From Dehalococcoidia bacterium (GTDB taxonomy: Bacteria; Chloroflexota; Dehalococcoidia; GIF9; UBA5629), in assembly GCA_028716085.1 (NCBI GenBank), contig JAQUQM010000007.1:1-38367 (forward strand): DNA of 38,367 bases, written 5' to 3'. Position 1 is the stretch's first letter. Each line of letters starts with the position of its first letter. Shown here one piece after another: positions 22,030-31,376 of this stretch. A program made the translations under genes and the position numbers. The notes beneath the pieces were generated by a model. That model was not told the DNA's origin. It did not search any database and was given only the letters and a program-made list of their open reading frames with translations.

Positions 22030-24213
22030 TTACCCTTCCCCCTTCTCCTTCCCGAACCCCTCCTCTCTCAATTTATCCATCAATCTTGCAGCGCGCGGGA
22101 ATCCGATCTGGAGCTTGCGCTGAAGGAATGAAGCGGAAATCTCTTTCGATTCGAGCGCAAGCTGGCGGGCGGTCTCCAGCAGCTCGTCTTCCGGCTGTTT
22201 CTTGCCTTCTGCCGTAGCCTGAGCCATATCCTCGAACCTGACTGACTGGGCCTCCTGGCGCTTCTGATTGCCCCAGAAATTGACCAGCCTCTCGATCTCG
22301 GCATCAGAGACCATGGTGCCCTGCAGGCGCTTGGGCTTGGAGACATCCTGCGGCATGTAAAGCATGTCGCCCCTGCCCAGCAGTTTCTCAGCGCCGGCGG
22401 AATCGATGATGGTTCGTGAGTCCACCTGCGAAGTTAGTGCGAAGGTGATGCGCGTGGGGAAGTTGGCCTTGATCAACCCTGTGACCACGTCCACCGACGG
22501 CCGCTGGGTGGCAACAATCAAGTGTATCCCGGTGGCGCGGGCTAGCTGGGCCAGGCGGCACAGCGTGCGCTCCACCTCGTCGAAGGCTGCCATCATGAGG
22601 TCGGCAAGCTCATCGATGACCACGATAATATAAGGCATGCAGTCGGCAGGCGCACGGTTCTTGTTATAGCCCTCGATATTGCGCTGCCCGGTGGCGGAGA
22701 ACCTCTTGTAGCGGATGTCCATCTCGGCATTAAGCCAGCGCAACGCCATGATGGCCTTGTCCGTATCCACCACCACGGGCGATATCAGGTGCGGTATAGA
22801 GTTGTAGTTCACCAGCTCCACGCGCTTGGGATCGATCATAATATACTTCACCGAATCAGGCGTGTTATTCATCATCAGGCAGCAGATGATGGAGTTGAGG
22901 CAGACACTTTTGCCGCTGCCGGTAGCCCCGGCTATGAGCAAATGCGGCGCCTTCGTCATATCGGCCACCACCGTCTCGCCTCCCGCGCCCTTGCCCAGCG
23001 CTATGGCCAGGCGCGATTTGGCCAGCATCTTCTGAAAGGCGGTGCTCTCCATCACTCCGCGCAGCCCCACGGAACCGAACGTAGTATTGGGCACCTCGAT
23101 GCCCACTACGGACTTACCGGGAACTGGCGCTTCAATACGTATGCTGGGCGCTGCCAGGGCCAGCGCCAGGTCATTGGCCAGCGAGCTGATGCGCTCCACC
23201 TTGACGCGCGTACGCTGCGCTTCCTCCTGGCGTACGCTCACGTTGCCGTCGCGGTCCTTTTCCCGCACCTCTTTATACTTGATGTCCCAGCCGGGCTCCA
23301 CACCGAACTGCGTCACCGTGGGGCCCCGGTTGACCTCTATCACCTTTGCCTGCACACCGTAGCTGGCCAGGGCTTCCTCGATGGTCTCACGGCGCTTGTC
23401 TATCTCCTCATCGCTGATGACCGCCTCCTGCACCTTATCCAGAATGTTTATATTGGGCAGCGACCAGCCGCCTACAACGATGGAGGAGCGCATGCGGTCC
23501 ATAACCGCCGTATCCACGGGAACAGGCAACTCCTCACGCTGTTCAACGGCTATGGGCGCTTCCTCTTCAATCTCCTCCGGCACTGTTTTGTTGTTCGATC
23601 GGCTTTCCTTCACTACATCCACTATCTCGCCTGCCAGGCCTGCAGTTCCTTTCGAGGTGCGTTTGACCACGCCCCATAACCACTCGGGTGCTACCAGGAA
23701 AATGCCGACCAGTATCAATCCGGTTAATATGAGCAGGCCGGCGACCGGCGAGTCCGTGACGATGGATTTCCCTATTGACCCACCCAGCGACGCCTGTGCG
23801 AACATACCCGAATCGGGTTTGATATAAGAGAACAGCCCCCAGGCAGCGACGGCAAAAGCAATGGCGCCCAGCCAGTAGTTCCAGTTCCTGCTGAAAATAC
23901 GCGGGTTGCTGAGGATCAGTATCAGCGAGATAACGGCGACGATAATAAAGATGATGCCCAGTCCCGTGGACTGCAGCAGCGAAAGCCAGGCGGCGTTGAT
24001 AGTTGCCATGGTGTCCTCGCTCAGGCGGTTAAGCCAGTCCGTGATGGCAGGCCAGAAAGCTATGGCAAGGCAGATGGCAAGGACGAAGAGGAAGGCAAGT
24101 ATTACCGGAGGTGAAAACAGAAATTTCAGGGAAGAACTGCCCAGCGAGCCTTTTTTGCTGTTCTTCTGCGATGAGCCCTGTTTGTTGTTTCCCCTGCTTT
24201 TCCTGGCGGGCAT
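22030..24213 (-). CDS. ftsK: DNA translocase FtsK/SpoIIIE
   Basis: A 727-residue chromosome-segregation motor. A basic N-terminus precedes about four membrane helices (roughly 30-52, 82-101, 112-130 and 152-177) that place it at the division septum. A charged linker leads to the alpha/beta motor with Walker A GATGSGKS (around residue 430), Walker B IIVVIDELADLM, and the conserved VDVVTGLIKANFP region. A C-terminal winged-helix gamma domain (about 665-722; SFLQRKLQIGFPRAARLMDKL) recognises polar DNA sequences. The motor pumps DNA through the closing septum and helps dimer resolution. It starts 12 bases after the RNase J stop, in a minus-strand run with RNase J and uracil-DNA glycosylase. Its own ribosome site is not evident, so coupling is likely. 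Confidence 0.96.
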   Translation of the reverse strand: MPARKSRGNNKQGSSQKNSKKGSLGSSSLKFLFSPPVILAFLFVLAICLAIAFWPAITDWLNRLSEDTMATINAAWLSLLQSTGLGIIFIIVAVISLILILSNPRIFSRNWNYWLGAIAFAVAAWGLFSYIKPDSGMFAQASLGGSIGKSIVTDSPVAGLLILTGLILVGIFLVAPEWLWGVVKRTSKGTAGLAGEIVDVVKESRSNNKTVPEEIEEEAPIAVEQREELPVPVDTAVMDRMRSSIVVGGWSLPNINILDKVQEAVISDEEIDKRRETIEEALASYGVQAKVIEVNRGPTVTQFGVEPGWDIKYKEVREKDRDGNVSVRQEEAQRTRVKVERISSLANDLALALAAPSIRIEAPVPGKSVVGIEVPNTTFGSVGLRGVMESTAFQKMLAKSRLAIALGKGAGGETVVADMTKAPHLLIAGATGSGKSVCLNSIICCLMMNNTPDSVKYIMIDPKRVELVNYNSIPHLISPVVVDTDKAIMALRWLNAEMDIRYKRFSATGQRNIEGYNKNRAPADCMPYIIVVIDELADLMMAAFDEVERTLCRLAQLARATGIHLIVATQRPSVDVVTGLIKANFPTRITFALTSQVDSRTIIDSAGAEKLLGRGDMLYMPQDVSKPKRLQGTMVSDAEIERLVNFWGNQKRQEAQSVRFEDMAQATAEGKKQPEDELLETARQLALESKEISASFLQRKLQIGFPRAARLMDKLREEGFGKEKGEG

Positions 24214-24225
24214 AGGTTTATTCTA

Positions 24226-25881
24226 CTATACCTCGATAGCAGTTGTAATTATCATGGGGCGGCGCTTGGTCTGCTCATAGAAGAATTTGCTCAGCGTTTC
24301 CTTGACCCGGCTTTGTATGGAAGTATAGTCCGTATGGTGCCCCCCACCCAGCGTGCTGGCAACAAGTTCGCGCCCCTGCTCAATAATGCTGCCGTCATGT
24401 TCAAAATCCACGAAACCGCGCGACACGATATCCGGCCTGCCCACCAGCTTGCCTTCCTTCTTATCTATGGCTACGATGACCACCACGATGCCGTCGCGGG
24501 AGAGCAGTTTGCGGTCGCGCAGAATCACATTGGCCATACTTCCCATAACCAGGCCATCCACATAGACGTTGCCGTAGGGCAGCCTGCCATTGATCTTGCC
24601 TTTTTCGGCATCGAGCTCCAGGATGTTGCCGTTCTCCAGTACGAAGACATGGTTTTCCGGCATGCCCAGCCCCCTGGCCAGGTTGGCGTGGATCACCAGG
24701 TGGCGGTACTCGCCGTGGATGGGGGCGAAGAATTTAGGCTTGACCAGGGTGATGAGCATCTTGAGCTCTTCCTGGCTGCCATGACCGTGCACGTGCACCT
24801 GGGAACGTTCGCCGTAGATAACATTCGCGCCCTGCCGGAAGAGGTTGTCTATGGTACGGTTGATCAGTGCTTCGTTGCCGGGAATAGGAGTAGCCGAGAT
24901 CACTACCGTATCTCCATGTAGAATACGTATCTCGCTGTGGTCGCGATTGGCTATCCTCACCAGCGCCGAGGTGGGCTCTCCCTGGCTGCCCGTGGTAACC
25001 AGTATCGTCTCCTTGTGGCTGTACTTTTTAAGATCTTCTACATTGCACAATACGTTGGGCGGAGCAGTAAGATAGCCCTGTTCCATAGCCATCTTGACGG
25101 TATCACGCATACTGCGGCCGACTATAAAGACGCGTCTCTTATGCCTGGCGGCCGAGTTGATGACCATCTGGATGCGCGATACCAGAGAGGAGAAGGTAGC
25201 GATAATGACGCGGCCGGGAGCGCTGCCGATGATATGGTCCAGCTTGTCCTCCACCACCTTTTCGGAAGGCGTGTAGCCCGGCAGTTCAGAATAAGTTGAA
25301 TCCGCCATCAAAAGCAGCACGCCCTCGTTGCCGAGCTGCGCCAGCTTGGAGAGGTCGGTGGGACGGCCGTCGACCGGCGTGTAATCTATCTTGAAATCAC
25401 CGCTGTTAACGATGATTCCGACGGGAGTGTAAATAATCAGTCCCACTGCATCTGGAATGCTGTGGCAGACGGGAAAAGCTTCCACCTTGAAATTGCCCAC
25501 CTGGAACCTGACACCCGGCTGTATCTGCTTGAGCTTGGCCTTGATCAGCGAGCGCTGCTCCTTGAGCTTCACCGAGATTAATCCCTGCGTGAGCTTGGTG
25601 GCATAAATGGGAACGTCGATCTGAGGAAGGATATAGGGTAATGCGCCGATATGGTCCTCATGGCCGTGGGTGATGACGATGCCGCGTACCTTATCCTTGT
25701 GTTCCAGCAGGTAGGTAAGATCGGGGATGAGCAGGTCCACGCCCAGCATGTCATCCTCGGGGAACATCATGCCGGCATCGATGACGATGATGTCATCGGC
25801 ATACTCGATGGCCATCATATTTTTGCCGATCTCGCCGAGGCCGCCGAGCGGGATTATTCTGAGTTTATGTCTGGTGGTCAT
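24226..25881 (-). CDS. rnj: Ribonuclease J
   Basis: A 551-residue metallo-beta-lactamase/beta-CASP ribonuclease that combines endonuclease and 5'-3' exonuclease action in mRNA decay and rRNA maturation. Diagnostic features: IPLGGLGEIGKN near the N-terminus, metal motif H72-x-H74-x-D76-H77 in THGHEDHIGA, a second His in AFPVCHSIPDA, NSGDFKID, TTGSQGEP (beta-CASP) and the HVHGHGSQEE and FAPIHGEYRHL motifs, then the small C-terminal domain. The length is typical. Only one RNase J is in the window. It sits between uracil-DNA glycosylase (5-base gap) and ftsK (12-base gap), implying one transcript. Confidence 0.97.
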   Translation of the reverse strand: MTTRHKLRIIPLGGLGEIGKNMMAIEYADDIIVIDAGMMFPEDDMLGVDLLIPDLTYLLEHKDKVRGIVITHGHEDHIGALPYILPQIDVPIYATKLTQGLISVKLKEQRSLIKAKLKQIQPGVRFQVGNFKVEAFPVCHSIPDAVGLIIYTPVGIIVNSGDFKIDYTPVDGRPTDLSKLAQLGNEGVLLLMADSTYSELPGYTPSEKVVEDKLDHIIGSAPGRVIIATFSSLVSRIQMVINSAARHKRRVFIVGRSMRDTVKMAMEQGYLTAPPNVLCNVEDLKKYSHKETILVTTGSQGEPTSALVRIANRDHSEIRILHGDTVVISATPIPGNEALINRTIDNLFRQGANVIYGERSQVHVHGHGSQEELKMLITLVKPKFFAPIHGEYRHLVIHANLARGLGMPENHVFVLENGNILELDAEKGKINGRLPYGNVYVDGLVMGSMANVILRDRKLLSRDGIVVVIVAIDKKEGKLVGRPDIVSRGFVDFEHDGSIIEQGRELVASTLGGGHHTDYTSIQSRVKETLSKFFYEQTKRRPMIITTAIEV

Positions 25882-25886
25882 TAAAT

Positions 25887-26483
25887 CTAAAACATGGTAA
25901 GCTGCGCGGGCTTGTCTTTCTCTTCGGTAGCCGCGTCAGCTTCAGCCAGCACTCCGGGCAGCTTGAGCATATCCGCCTCGATCACCTTGCGCAGGTTTCC
26001 CTGGTGGAGGGCTGCCGCCGGGTGGTACATGGCGAAATAAATTATATTGTTGACACGCCTGGCCCTGCCGTGGATTTTACTGATGCTCTCCCCGGGAAAA
26101 TATTTTGCCATGGAGTAGCGCCCCAGCGTGACCACTACCTTGGGCCGGATCAACTCAAGCTGGCTCTCCAGCCATTTGCCGCAGGACTGTATCTCTCCGG
26201 GCAGGGGATCGCGGTTATCGGGTGGACGGCACTTGATCACATTGGCAATGAAGACCTGGCTACGCTTGAGCCCGATCATGCCGATGAGCTGATCAAGGTA
26301 CTGTCCTGCAGGGCCGACGAAAGGACGTCCCGACTGGTCTTCATACCATCCGGGGGCTTCGCCTATGAATAAGAGCCTGGCATTTTCGGGCCCTTCGCCC
26401 GGCACAACTTTGGTGCGGTGCTTGGCTAATTCACAATTTCTGCAGCGTTCTATTTCCGCGTTGAGTTCGACAAGTGCTGACAT
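25887..26483 (-). CDS. Uracil-DNA glycosylase, family 4 (Fe-S type)
   Basis: A 198-residue family 4 uracil-DNA glycosylase, which removes uracil arising from cytosine deamination. The four iron-sulfur cysteines are in place: C14-x2-C17, C85 in IKCRPP and C101 in QSCGKW. Active-site motif A is GEAPG (41-45) and motif B is HPAA (154-157). The C-terminus ends QLTMF, reminiscent of sliding-clamp-binding peptides (Q-L-x-M-F), so it may be recruited to the beta clamp; that last point is inference. It is first in the run with RNase J and ftsK. Confidence 0.95.
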   Translation of the reverse strand: MSALVELNAEIERCRNCELAKHRTKVVPGEGPENARLLFIGEAPGWYEDQSGRPFVGPAGQYLDQLIGMIGLKRSQVFIANVIKCRPPDNRDPLPGEIQSCGKWLESQLELIRPKVVVTLGRYSMAKYFPGESISKIHGRARRVNNIIYFAMYHPAAALHQGNLRKVIEADMLKLPGVLAEADAATEEKDKPAQLTMF

Positions 26484-26522
26484 CTAAATTGAATCATAAC
26501 ACAGCTAAAATTAGCGGTCAAT

Positions 26523-26888
26523 TCATGTCCATATGAAAATAAAGCTGAGCGCCAGCATGATAATCAATATCAGGCAGACGATAATGGCCCTGCGCTCCTT
26601 CAGCGCGATGAAGTGCGCAAATGACATTAAAATAATGAGCACGGGCATGAGAAGGATTAAAAGCAGGCCGGCTGTGATGAAAGACGCCGGATTCAACTGC
26701 ATTAGCTCCTGAGGCAGGGATGATACGGGTGTCATTGCCGTCATGGCCTCGCCGCCATGAATGATGAACATGATGAGACCTGCTGTGATCAACAGGAGGC
26801 TCACGGCTATGCAAATACGCAGTGTTAGGCCGACCCGGTTGTTCAGCCGTTGCACCTCATAGTGAAATTTATCAATCTGTTCCGGCAT
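26523..26888 (-). CDS. DUF1634 family membrane protein, TauE partner
   Basis: A 121-residue protein with three membrane helices (about 20-45, 68-92 and 100-120) and an N-terminal N-x-R-V-G-L-x-L-R-x-x-I pattern typical of DUF1634. These proteins are repeatedly found next to or fused with TauE/SafE-type exporters. Here the gene begins three bases after the stop of the TauE gene on the same strand, which fits that pairing. Probably an accessory subunit of the exporter; its mechanism is unknown. Confidence 0.85.
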   Translation of the reverse strand: MPEQIDKFHYEVQRLNNRVGLTLRICIAVSLLLITAGLIMFIIHGGEAMTAMTPVSSLPQELMQLNPASFITAGLLLILLMPVLIILMSFAHFIALKERRAIIVCLILIIMLALSFIFIWT

Positions 26889-26891
26889 AAC

Positions 26892-27779
26892 CTATTTCCC
26901 CAGCATATTAAATGCCTTGAGTATCATCAGGACTGCAGTGATTGCCACAAATACGACGAATATCCGTATCAATACGGCGCTGCGAACGCGGTGGGCCAGT
27001 GAAGCACCCAGCCTGGCGCCCACGTAGATGCCCGGTATCAGCGGGGCAACAATAAAGGGATATATATAGCCGTTGTGGGCGAAGATGAGCGACCCCGTCA
27101 TGGTGGTAATGCACAGCAGCAGCGCGCTGGTGGCAATGGCGGCTTTGATAGGCACCTTCATCAACAGGTTCATCACCGGCACATTTATCGCCCCGCCGCC
27201 CACGCCGAGCAGGCTGGAGATAATGCCGCTGAAAAAGCCTATTAGCATACCAATGCCGGGATGATGTGCCTGATAGTTTATATCCTCATCGATGGCAGGA
27301 TCATGATAGCGCCCGTCCAGCCATGCATGGGAAGCATGTTCTTTCTCTCTTACCGGTTCGATATTTTCTGCAGGTCCCGGTTTTTTACGCGGCTTTTTGG
27401 GGATCAATGTATATGCAACATAAAGCAGGAGGATACCGAACAAGAAGCTGAGGACGGGAGAGGAGAACAGCGAAGCCAGCATGCCTCCGACAAATGCGCC
27501 CGGCACCAGGGTAGTTGCCAGGAGCAACGCCAGCTTGAGGTTGGTAACGTGGCTGCGGATATAAACACTGGTAGCCGTGCAGGCGTTGATAACGATTGAA
27601 ATAAGGCTACTGCCTATCGCCACCTGCATGGGAAAGCCCAATACCAGGGTCATCATAGGCACCATGAGGATGCCCCCGCCCACACCAATCATGGCGCCGA
27701 TCAGTCCGGCTACGAACCCTGTGCCCAGCAACGCCCATATATTGATATCCAGCATGTTTTTGAGTTCAAAGGATAACAT
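26892..27779 (-). CDS. TauE/SafE family sulfite/organosulfonate exporter-like permease
   Basis: A membrane permease with about eight helices in two homologous halves. Each half opens with the family signature: GLIGAMIGVGGGILMVPMM in the first and GIISSLLGVGGGAINVPVM in the second, separated by a charged cytoplasmic loop. TauE/SafE proteins export sulfite, sulfoacetate or related anions; the substrate cannot be read from sequence. The start is uncertain: ATG 27779 is used, ATG 27755 begins just before the first helix, and a TTG at 27812 is also in frame. None has a clear ribosome site. It is followed by its DUF1634 partner. Confidence 0.88.
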   Translation of the reverse strand: MLSFELKNMLDINIWALLGTGFVAGLIGAMIGVGGGILMVPMMTLVLGFPMQVAIGSSLISIVINACTATSVYIRSHVTNLKLALLLATTLVPGAFVGGMLASLFSSPVLSFLFGILLLYVAYTLIPKKPRKKPGPAENIEPVREKEHASHAWLDGRYHDPAIDEDINYQAHHPGIGMLIGFFSGIISSLLGVGGGAINVPVMNLLMKVPIKAAIATSALLLCITTMTGSLIFAHNGYIYPFIVAPLIPGIYVGARLGASLAHRVRSAVLIRIFVVFVAITAVLMILKAFNMLGK

Positions 27780-27901
27780 TTTTGCTGTGTCATTGCTAGG
27801 AGCAATAAACAAGCGGATATGATCTGGAACAGGTTCAGAAATGAATCTAATTAAACTGCCGGGACAAATTAGTGCACTATATTCAGTGAATTAGTAGAGT
27901 T

Positions 27902-28579
27902 TTATGACCCGTTTTTCTTTTTGGCGTTGGCGAGTAATTTAGCCAGCTTATCGTCGTTTCCTGCCAGGATCAGGGTATCGTCGTGGTGGATTATTTCCTT
28001 TTCCCCCGGATTTATAATGATCTCATTTTTACGCTGTAAAAGCAGCACGGCTATGCCATGCTCTCCTTTACGCCCGAATCTGACCTCAGAGAGCCTTTTC
28101 CCTACCAGATATGGCAGCGCCGGAAGCTTAGAAACCCCGTACCTTTGAGTCAACGGTATGTAGTCCTCAACATCGATCAGTGTTACCCCGTGCGCCACTT
28201 TCCTGCCCATGTCGCGCTGTGGAAATACGACCTGGTCGGCGCCGATCTTCTGGAGGATGTCGCCGTGCAAATCGTTGATCGCCCTGGCGATCACATGGCG
28301 CACTCCCAGCTTTTTTAGCAGCAGGGTTGATAGCACACTGTCTTCTATAGCCGACCCCGACGCTACGATGGCTATTTCGAAATCTTTAATGCCGACATCT
28401 CTCAAAACAGCTTCGTCGGTAGCGTCTCCTTCAACGGCGTGGGTGACATGTGGCGAGATGGCCTGTACCCTTTTTTCATTGATATCCATCGCCATCACAT
28501 CATGGCCCATTTCATATAGAGTACTGGCTAGGCTGTACCCGAAACGTCCCACTCCCAGAACTGCAATCTGTCCTTTCAT
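27902..28579 (-). CDS. KtrA/TrkA-type potassium uptake regulatory subunit
   Basis: A 225-residue cytoplasmic gating subunit with a single RCK module, as in KtrA. The N-terminal Rossmann domain has GVGRFG (9-14), an acidic end of beta-2 (MDINEKR) and the EGDATDEAVL motif; this domain binds ADP/ATP or NAD(H). The C-terminal RCK_C domain (about 140-220) ends with IHHDDTLILAGNDDKLAKL. An octameric ring would sit under the channel encoded directly upstream, which stops 10 bases before this gene's start. AAGGAGG precedes the ATG. The short single-module length favours KtrA over the double-module TrkA. Confidence 0.93.
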   Translation of the reverse strand: MKGQIAVLGVGRFGYSLASTLYEMGHDVMAMDINEKRVQAISPHVTHAVEGDATDEAVLRDVGIKDFEIAIVASGSAIEDSVLSTLLLKKLGVRHVIARAINDLHGDILQKIGADQVVFPQRDMGRKVAHGVTLIDVEDYIPLTQRYGVSKLPALPYLVGKRLSEVRFGRKGEHGIAVLLLQRKNEIIINPGEKEIIHHDDTLILAGNDDKLAKLLANAKKKNGS

Positions 28580-28589
28580 ATTAGCCTCC

Positions 28590-30002
28590 TTAGCCGATTC
28601 TTACATTCTCCTGCGGATAACGGTAGATGCTCGTCTGCTGTCGCTCGATCAATAATAAAGCCAGGGTGAGAGGCCCCAGGCGGCCAATGAACACGGTGGC
28701 CGAGATGATTAATCGGCCGGCCACTGAGAGGTCCGGCGTTATGCCGGATGATAATCCTACGTTGGCGAAAGCAGACACCGTTTCAAAAAAGATGTCGAGA
28801 AAATCGTATCTCTCGGTGATAGTCAGTAAAAAGACAACCGTAGTAATAATACCGAGAGAGAGAATTACCACGGCAAGCGCCCTGTATATCTGCTGTGGAA
28901 CAAACTCCTTATTAAAAGCGCCGGCATATTCCTTTCCCCGTAATGCGCTGACCAGAGTTGCAACGAGTATACCGAAAGTATTGACTTTTATACCGCCCGC
29001 AGTTGAACCCGATGCGCCTCCGATAAACATCAGGATAATAATGAAGAACAGGCAGTAGTGGGTTATCTCTCCCATATTAATGGCGGAAAACCCTGCAGTC
29101 CGGGCAGTCGTGGACTGGAAAAAGGCGATCAATAATTTCTGCGGAAGCGGCATAGTCCCCAGCGTATTTACGTTGGAAAACTCTGTGAATAAGATAATCA
29201 GTGTGCCGCCGAGAAGCAAACACGCGGTCGTGCTGAGCACGATTTTACTGTCAAGGGCGAGATTAATAAAACGCCGCCGGCCGAATATGTCCGCCACAAC
29301 CACAAAGCTGATACCCCCGATAATAATGAGGCCTGCTGTGGTAAGCAGAAAAGGCGCATTGTTTTGATAATGAATCAGGCTCTGATAGTCGCCAAAAATG
29401 TCAAATCCGGCATTATTAAAGGCCGAGACGGCATGGAATAAAGATTCCCAGAGCGGCATACCTGTGGGGCTGTTGGCCGAAAAATAAACATAAAAAATTG
29501 CCGTTCCCATACCTTCGACAATTAAAGCAAAGAGTGCCATTTTTCTGATCAGGCTGACCAGGCCTCCCAGCTTCATTATTCCCATGGTTTCCACTATGAG
29601 CAACTTTTCACGGAGCCCAATCCTGCGTCCCAGTGCTATGAGGAAAAGCGTGGCACTGGTCATAAACCCCAGCCCGCCTATCTGAATTAAAATTAATATT
29701 ACTGCCTGTCCGAATAACGACCAGTAAGTTCCGGTATCCTGCACTAGGAGCCCCGTTACACATACGGCTGACGTGGCTGTGAACAATGCATCGACCGGGG
29801 CGGTAAAATGTCCGGACCTGCTGGATATCGGCAGGATGAGAAGGACGGTGCCTACTATGATTAAGGCGGCAAAGCCAAAGACGAGCAACAGAGGAGAAAT
29901 TTCGCCGTTTTTTCTTTTCAGCGGCTCCGTTAAAGAAATACGCCAGGGTTTGACCAGCGAAGGTAAACTGAATTTCCTTTTGTCTTTACGTCGGTTAGAC
30001 AT
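28590..30002 (-). CDS. KtrB/TrkH-type potassium transporter
   Basis: A 470-residue potassium (often sodium-coupled) transporter of the Trk/Ktr superfamily. Four pore-loop repeats are visible, each with the selectivity-filter glycine: TSAVCVTGL, SAFNNAGF, STTARTAGF and SAFANVGLS. The third-repeat region also has the GGASGSTAGGIK gate segment. About ten membrane helices are predicted after a basic N-terminal extension of about 40 residues. Together with the following KtrA-like gene it makes a complete uptake system for osmotic and membrane-potential control; the MscS channel gene is immediately upstream. Confidence 0.95.
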   Translation of the reverse strand: MSNRRKDKRKFSLPSLVKPWRISLTEPLKRKNGEISPLLLVFGFAALIIVGTVLLILPISSRSGHFTAPVDALFTATSAVCVTGLLVQDTGTYWSLFGQAVILILIQIGGLGFMTSATLFLIALGRRIGLREKLLIVETMGIMKLGGLVSLIRKMALFALIVEGMGTAIFYVYFSANSPTGMPLWESLFHAVSAFNNAGFDIFGDYQSLIHYQNNAPFLLTTAGLIIIGGISFVVVADIFGRRRFINLALDSKIVLSTTACLLLGGTLIILFTEFSNVNTLGTMPLPQKLLIAFFQSTTARTAGFSAINMGEITHYCLFFIIILMFIGGASGSTAGGIKVNTFGILVATLVSALRGKEYAGAFNKEFVPQQIYRALAVVILSLGIITTVVFLLTITERYDFLDIFFETVSAFANVGLSSGITPDLSVAGRLIISATVFIGRLGPLTLALLLIERQQTSIYRYPQENVRIG

Positions 30003-30144
30003 CGGTCGAGGTTAAGCCTGTGAGAAATAATTTAGCATTAATATAATAACACGCATCGGTGGTTAAATGACGGCTTATTGACCGGGCGGAGAAACAGTTA
30101 CTATATATTACGGCATCCAGTGACGGGCACTTCTGTAATGGGAT

Positions 30145-31338
30145 TTACGTTTCTTCTGAGTCGGCTGGCGGCAGGGGCTGCTTTCTACGTTTCAGTTTTG
30201 CATGGCCTGCAGGATGGCTGTTTTGATCAGGCGGACCTTTTACTTCGCCAGGGCTGTTCCCGAAGTAGACCTTTGTGTGCGGCCAGGGTATTTCAATATG
30301 CTCTTCATCAAACACCTTTTTAACTCTTCTCCTCAACTCGCCCGTCACGTCCCACTGCTTCATAGGCTCGGTCTCACCCAGCATTTTGATCTCAATCGCG
30401 GAATCACCGAAATTGTCGACCCGTAGCACCTGAGGCGGTGTAATGATCATGCTGCGGAACTGCTTGTCCTTTGCCATCTCCATACCCACCCTGTTCAGCA
30501 CGGAAATAACTTTATCCAGGTCTTCATTATACGATACGGGTATATTCAGGTTGACCCTTGACCAGTTCCTGGTGAAATTGCTGGCGATTTTAATCTCGCC
30601 GTTGGGGATTATATGTACGATTCCATCGAGATTACGCAGTACGGTACGCCTTAAGTTAACTTCTTCAACGAGGCCGGCTATTCCCGCAATCTGGACTACG
30701 TCTCCGACACTGAAATAGTCTTCTATTATAATAATAGTGCCGTTGATGATGTCTCCAATAAATTTCTGGCTGGCCAGGCCTACGGCTATGCCAACAACGC
30801 CTGCACCTGCGAGTAGTGGGGCTATATTTATGCCCAGTTCCGATAAAATTATGAATATTGCCATCAGGTAGACTAGGGCCTCCAATATCCGAATAAGGAA
30901 ATTGCTGAGCATATCCGACCTTTTGGTCACTTCTTCCCTGGCATTGCGGCCTTTGTTGCGAACCTCGACATAATTCCGCATCGCATTGGGAAGGATATAG
31001 CTGATTACTTTACATGCAATGACAGCCGTCAGGGCTATGATCAGGATTAAAATGCCGTGCTGCATAACCCATGAACCGGCCCCCTGTAAAATGGGAGTGA
31101 AATCTTTGCCTAAGTATTGTGTTGCCAGTATAACCTGGATGAACAGGATTATAAAACCGACTATAATCGGAACAATCCATACGATAGGCTGATGTTTGAG
31201 CTGTATATACTGATCAGCGGACATCACGCGTTTGGCGAGCATTTTAAGCAGGAAAAAGGTGACAAGAAAAACAGCAAGTCCGGATATAGCGATAATACTT
31301 ATTTCCAGGATTTTATCTTCGAAGTTGAATGCTGACAT
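30145..31338 (-). CDS. MscS family mechanosensitive channel
   Basis: A 397-residue small-conductance mechanosensitive channel that opens under membrane tension. Helices at about 10-31, 52-72, 93-117 and 152-180 precede the pore helix with its Gly/Ala pattern AGAGVVGIAVGLASQKFIGD, followed by the beta domain (FSVGDVVQIAGIAGLVEEVNLRRTVLR is the family hallmark region) and a C-terminal mixed domain ending in a Pro/Lys-rich tail. It has two more N-terminal helices than E. coli MscS. A run of ten Gs lies two bases before its ATG where the ribosome site should be, and a 14-bp palindrome lies 25 bases upstream. Its osmotic role fits the potassium genes next to it. Confidence 0.94.
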   Translation of the reverse strand: MSAFNFEDKILEISIIAISGLAVFLVTFFLLKMLAKRVMSADQYIQLKHQPIVWIVPIIVGFIILFIQVILATQYLGKDFTPILQGAGSWVMQHGILILIIALTAVIACKVISYILPNAMRNYVEVRNKGRNAREEVTKRSDMLSNFLIRILEALVYLMAIFIILSELGINIAPLLAGAGVVGIAVGLASQKFIGDIINGTIIIIEDYFSVGDVVQIAGIAGLVEEVNLRRTVLRNLDGIVHIIPNGEIKIASNFTRNWSRVNLNIPVSYNEDLDKVISVLNRVGMEMAKDKQFRSMIITPPQVLRVDNFGDSAIEIKMLGETEPMKQWDVTGELRRRVKKVFDEEHIEIPWPHTKVYFGNSPGEVKGPPDQNSHPAGHAKLKRRKQPLPPADSEET

Positions 31339-31340
31339 TT

Positions 31341-31350
31341 CCCCCCCCCC
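31341..31350. repeat. Homopolymer of ten C (G on the mscS strand) in the mscS ribosome-binding region
   Basis: On the minus strand the sequence before the mscS start is ten Gs, AA, ATG. The G run replaces a normal Shine-Dalgarno sequence and could pair partly with the 16S rRNA tail. Runs of this length slip during replication, so spacing and translation could vary between cells. A sequencing or assembly length error is also possible. Confidence 0.9.
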
Positions 31351-31362
31351 TGATAATGAACG

Positions 31363-31376
31363 TTTCAGCGCTGAAA
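31363..31376. promoter_or_regulatory. Perfect 14-bp palindrome upstream of mscS
   Basis: TTTCAGCGCTGAAA is a perfect dyad 25 bases upstream of the mscS start codon. The size and symmetry suit a dimeric repressor operator. There is no T-run for a terminator and no adjacent regulator gene, so the binding protein is unknown. Confidence 0.45.

Noticed and set aside
22789-23679. 296-codon plus-strand open frame inside ftsK
   Set aside because: It is antisense to the conserved FtsK motor; the translation is His/Arg-rich with no domain pattern, as expected for a shadow frame in GC-rich DNA.
26523-27779. TauE plus DUF1634 as a novel two-component transporter
   Set aside because: This neighbour pairing is already widespread in databases, so it is annotated but not reported as new.
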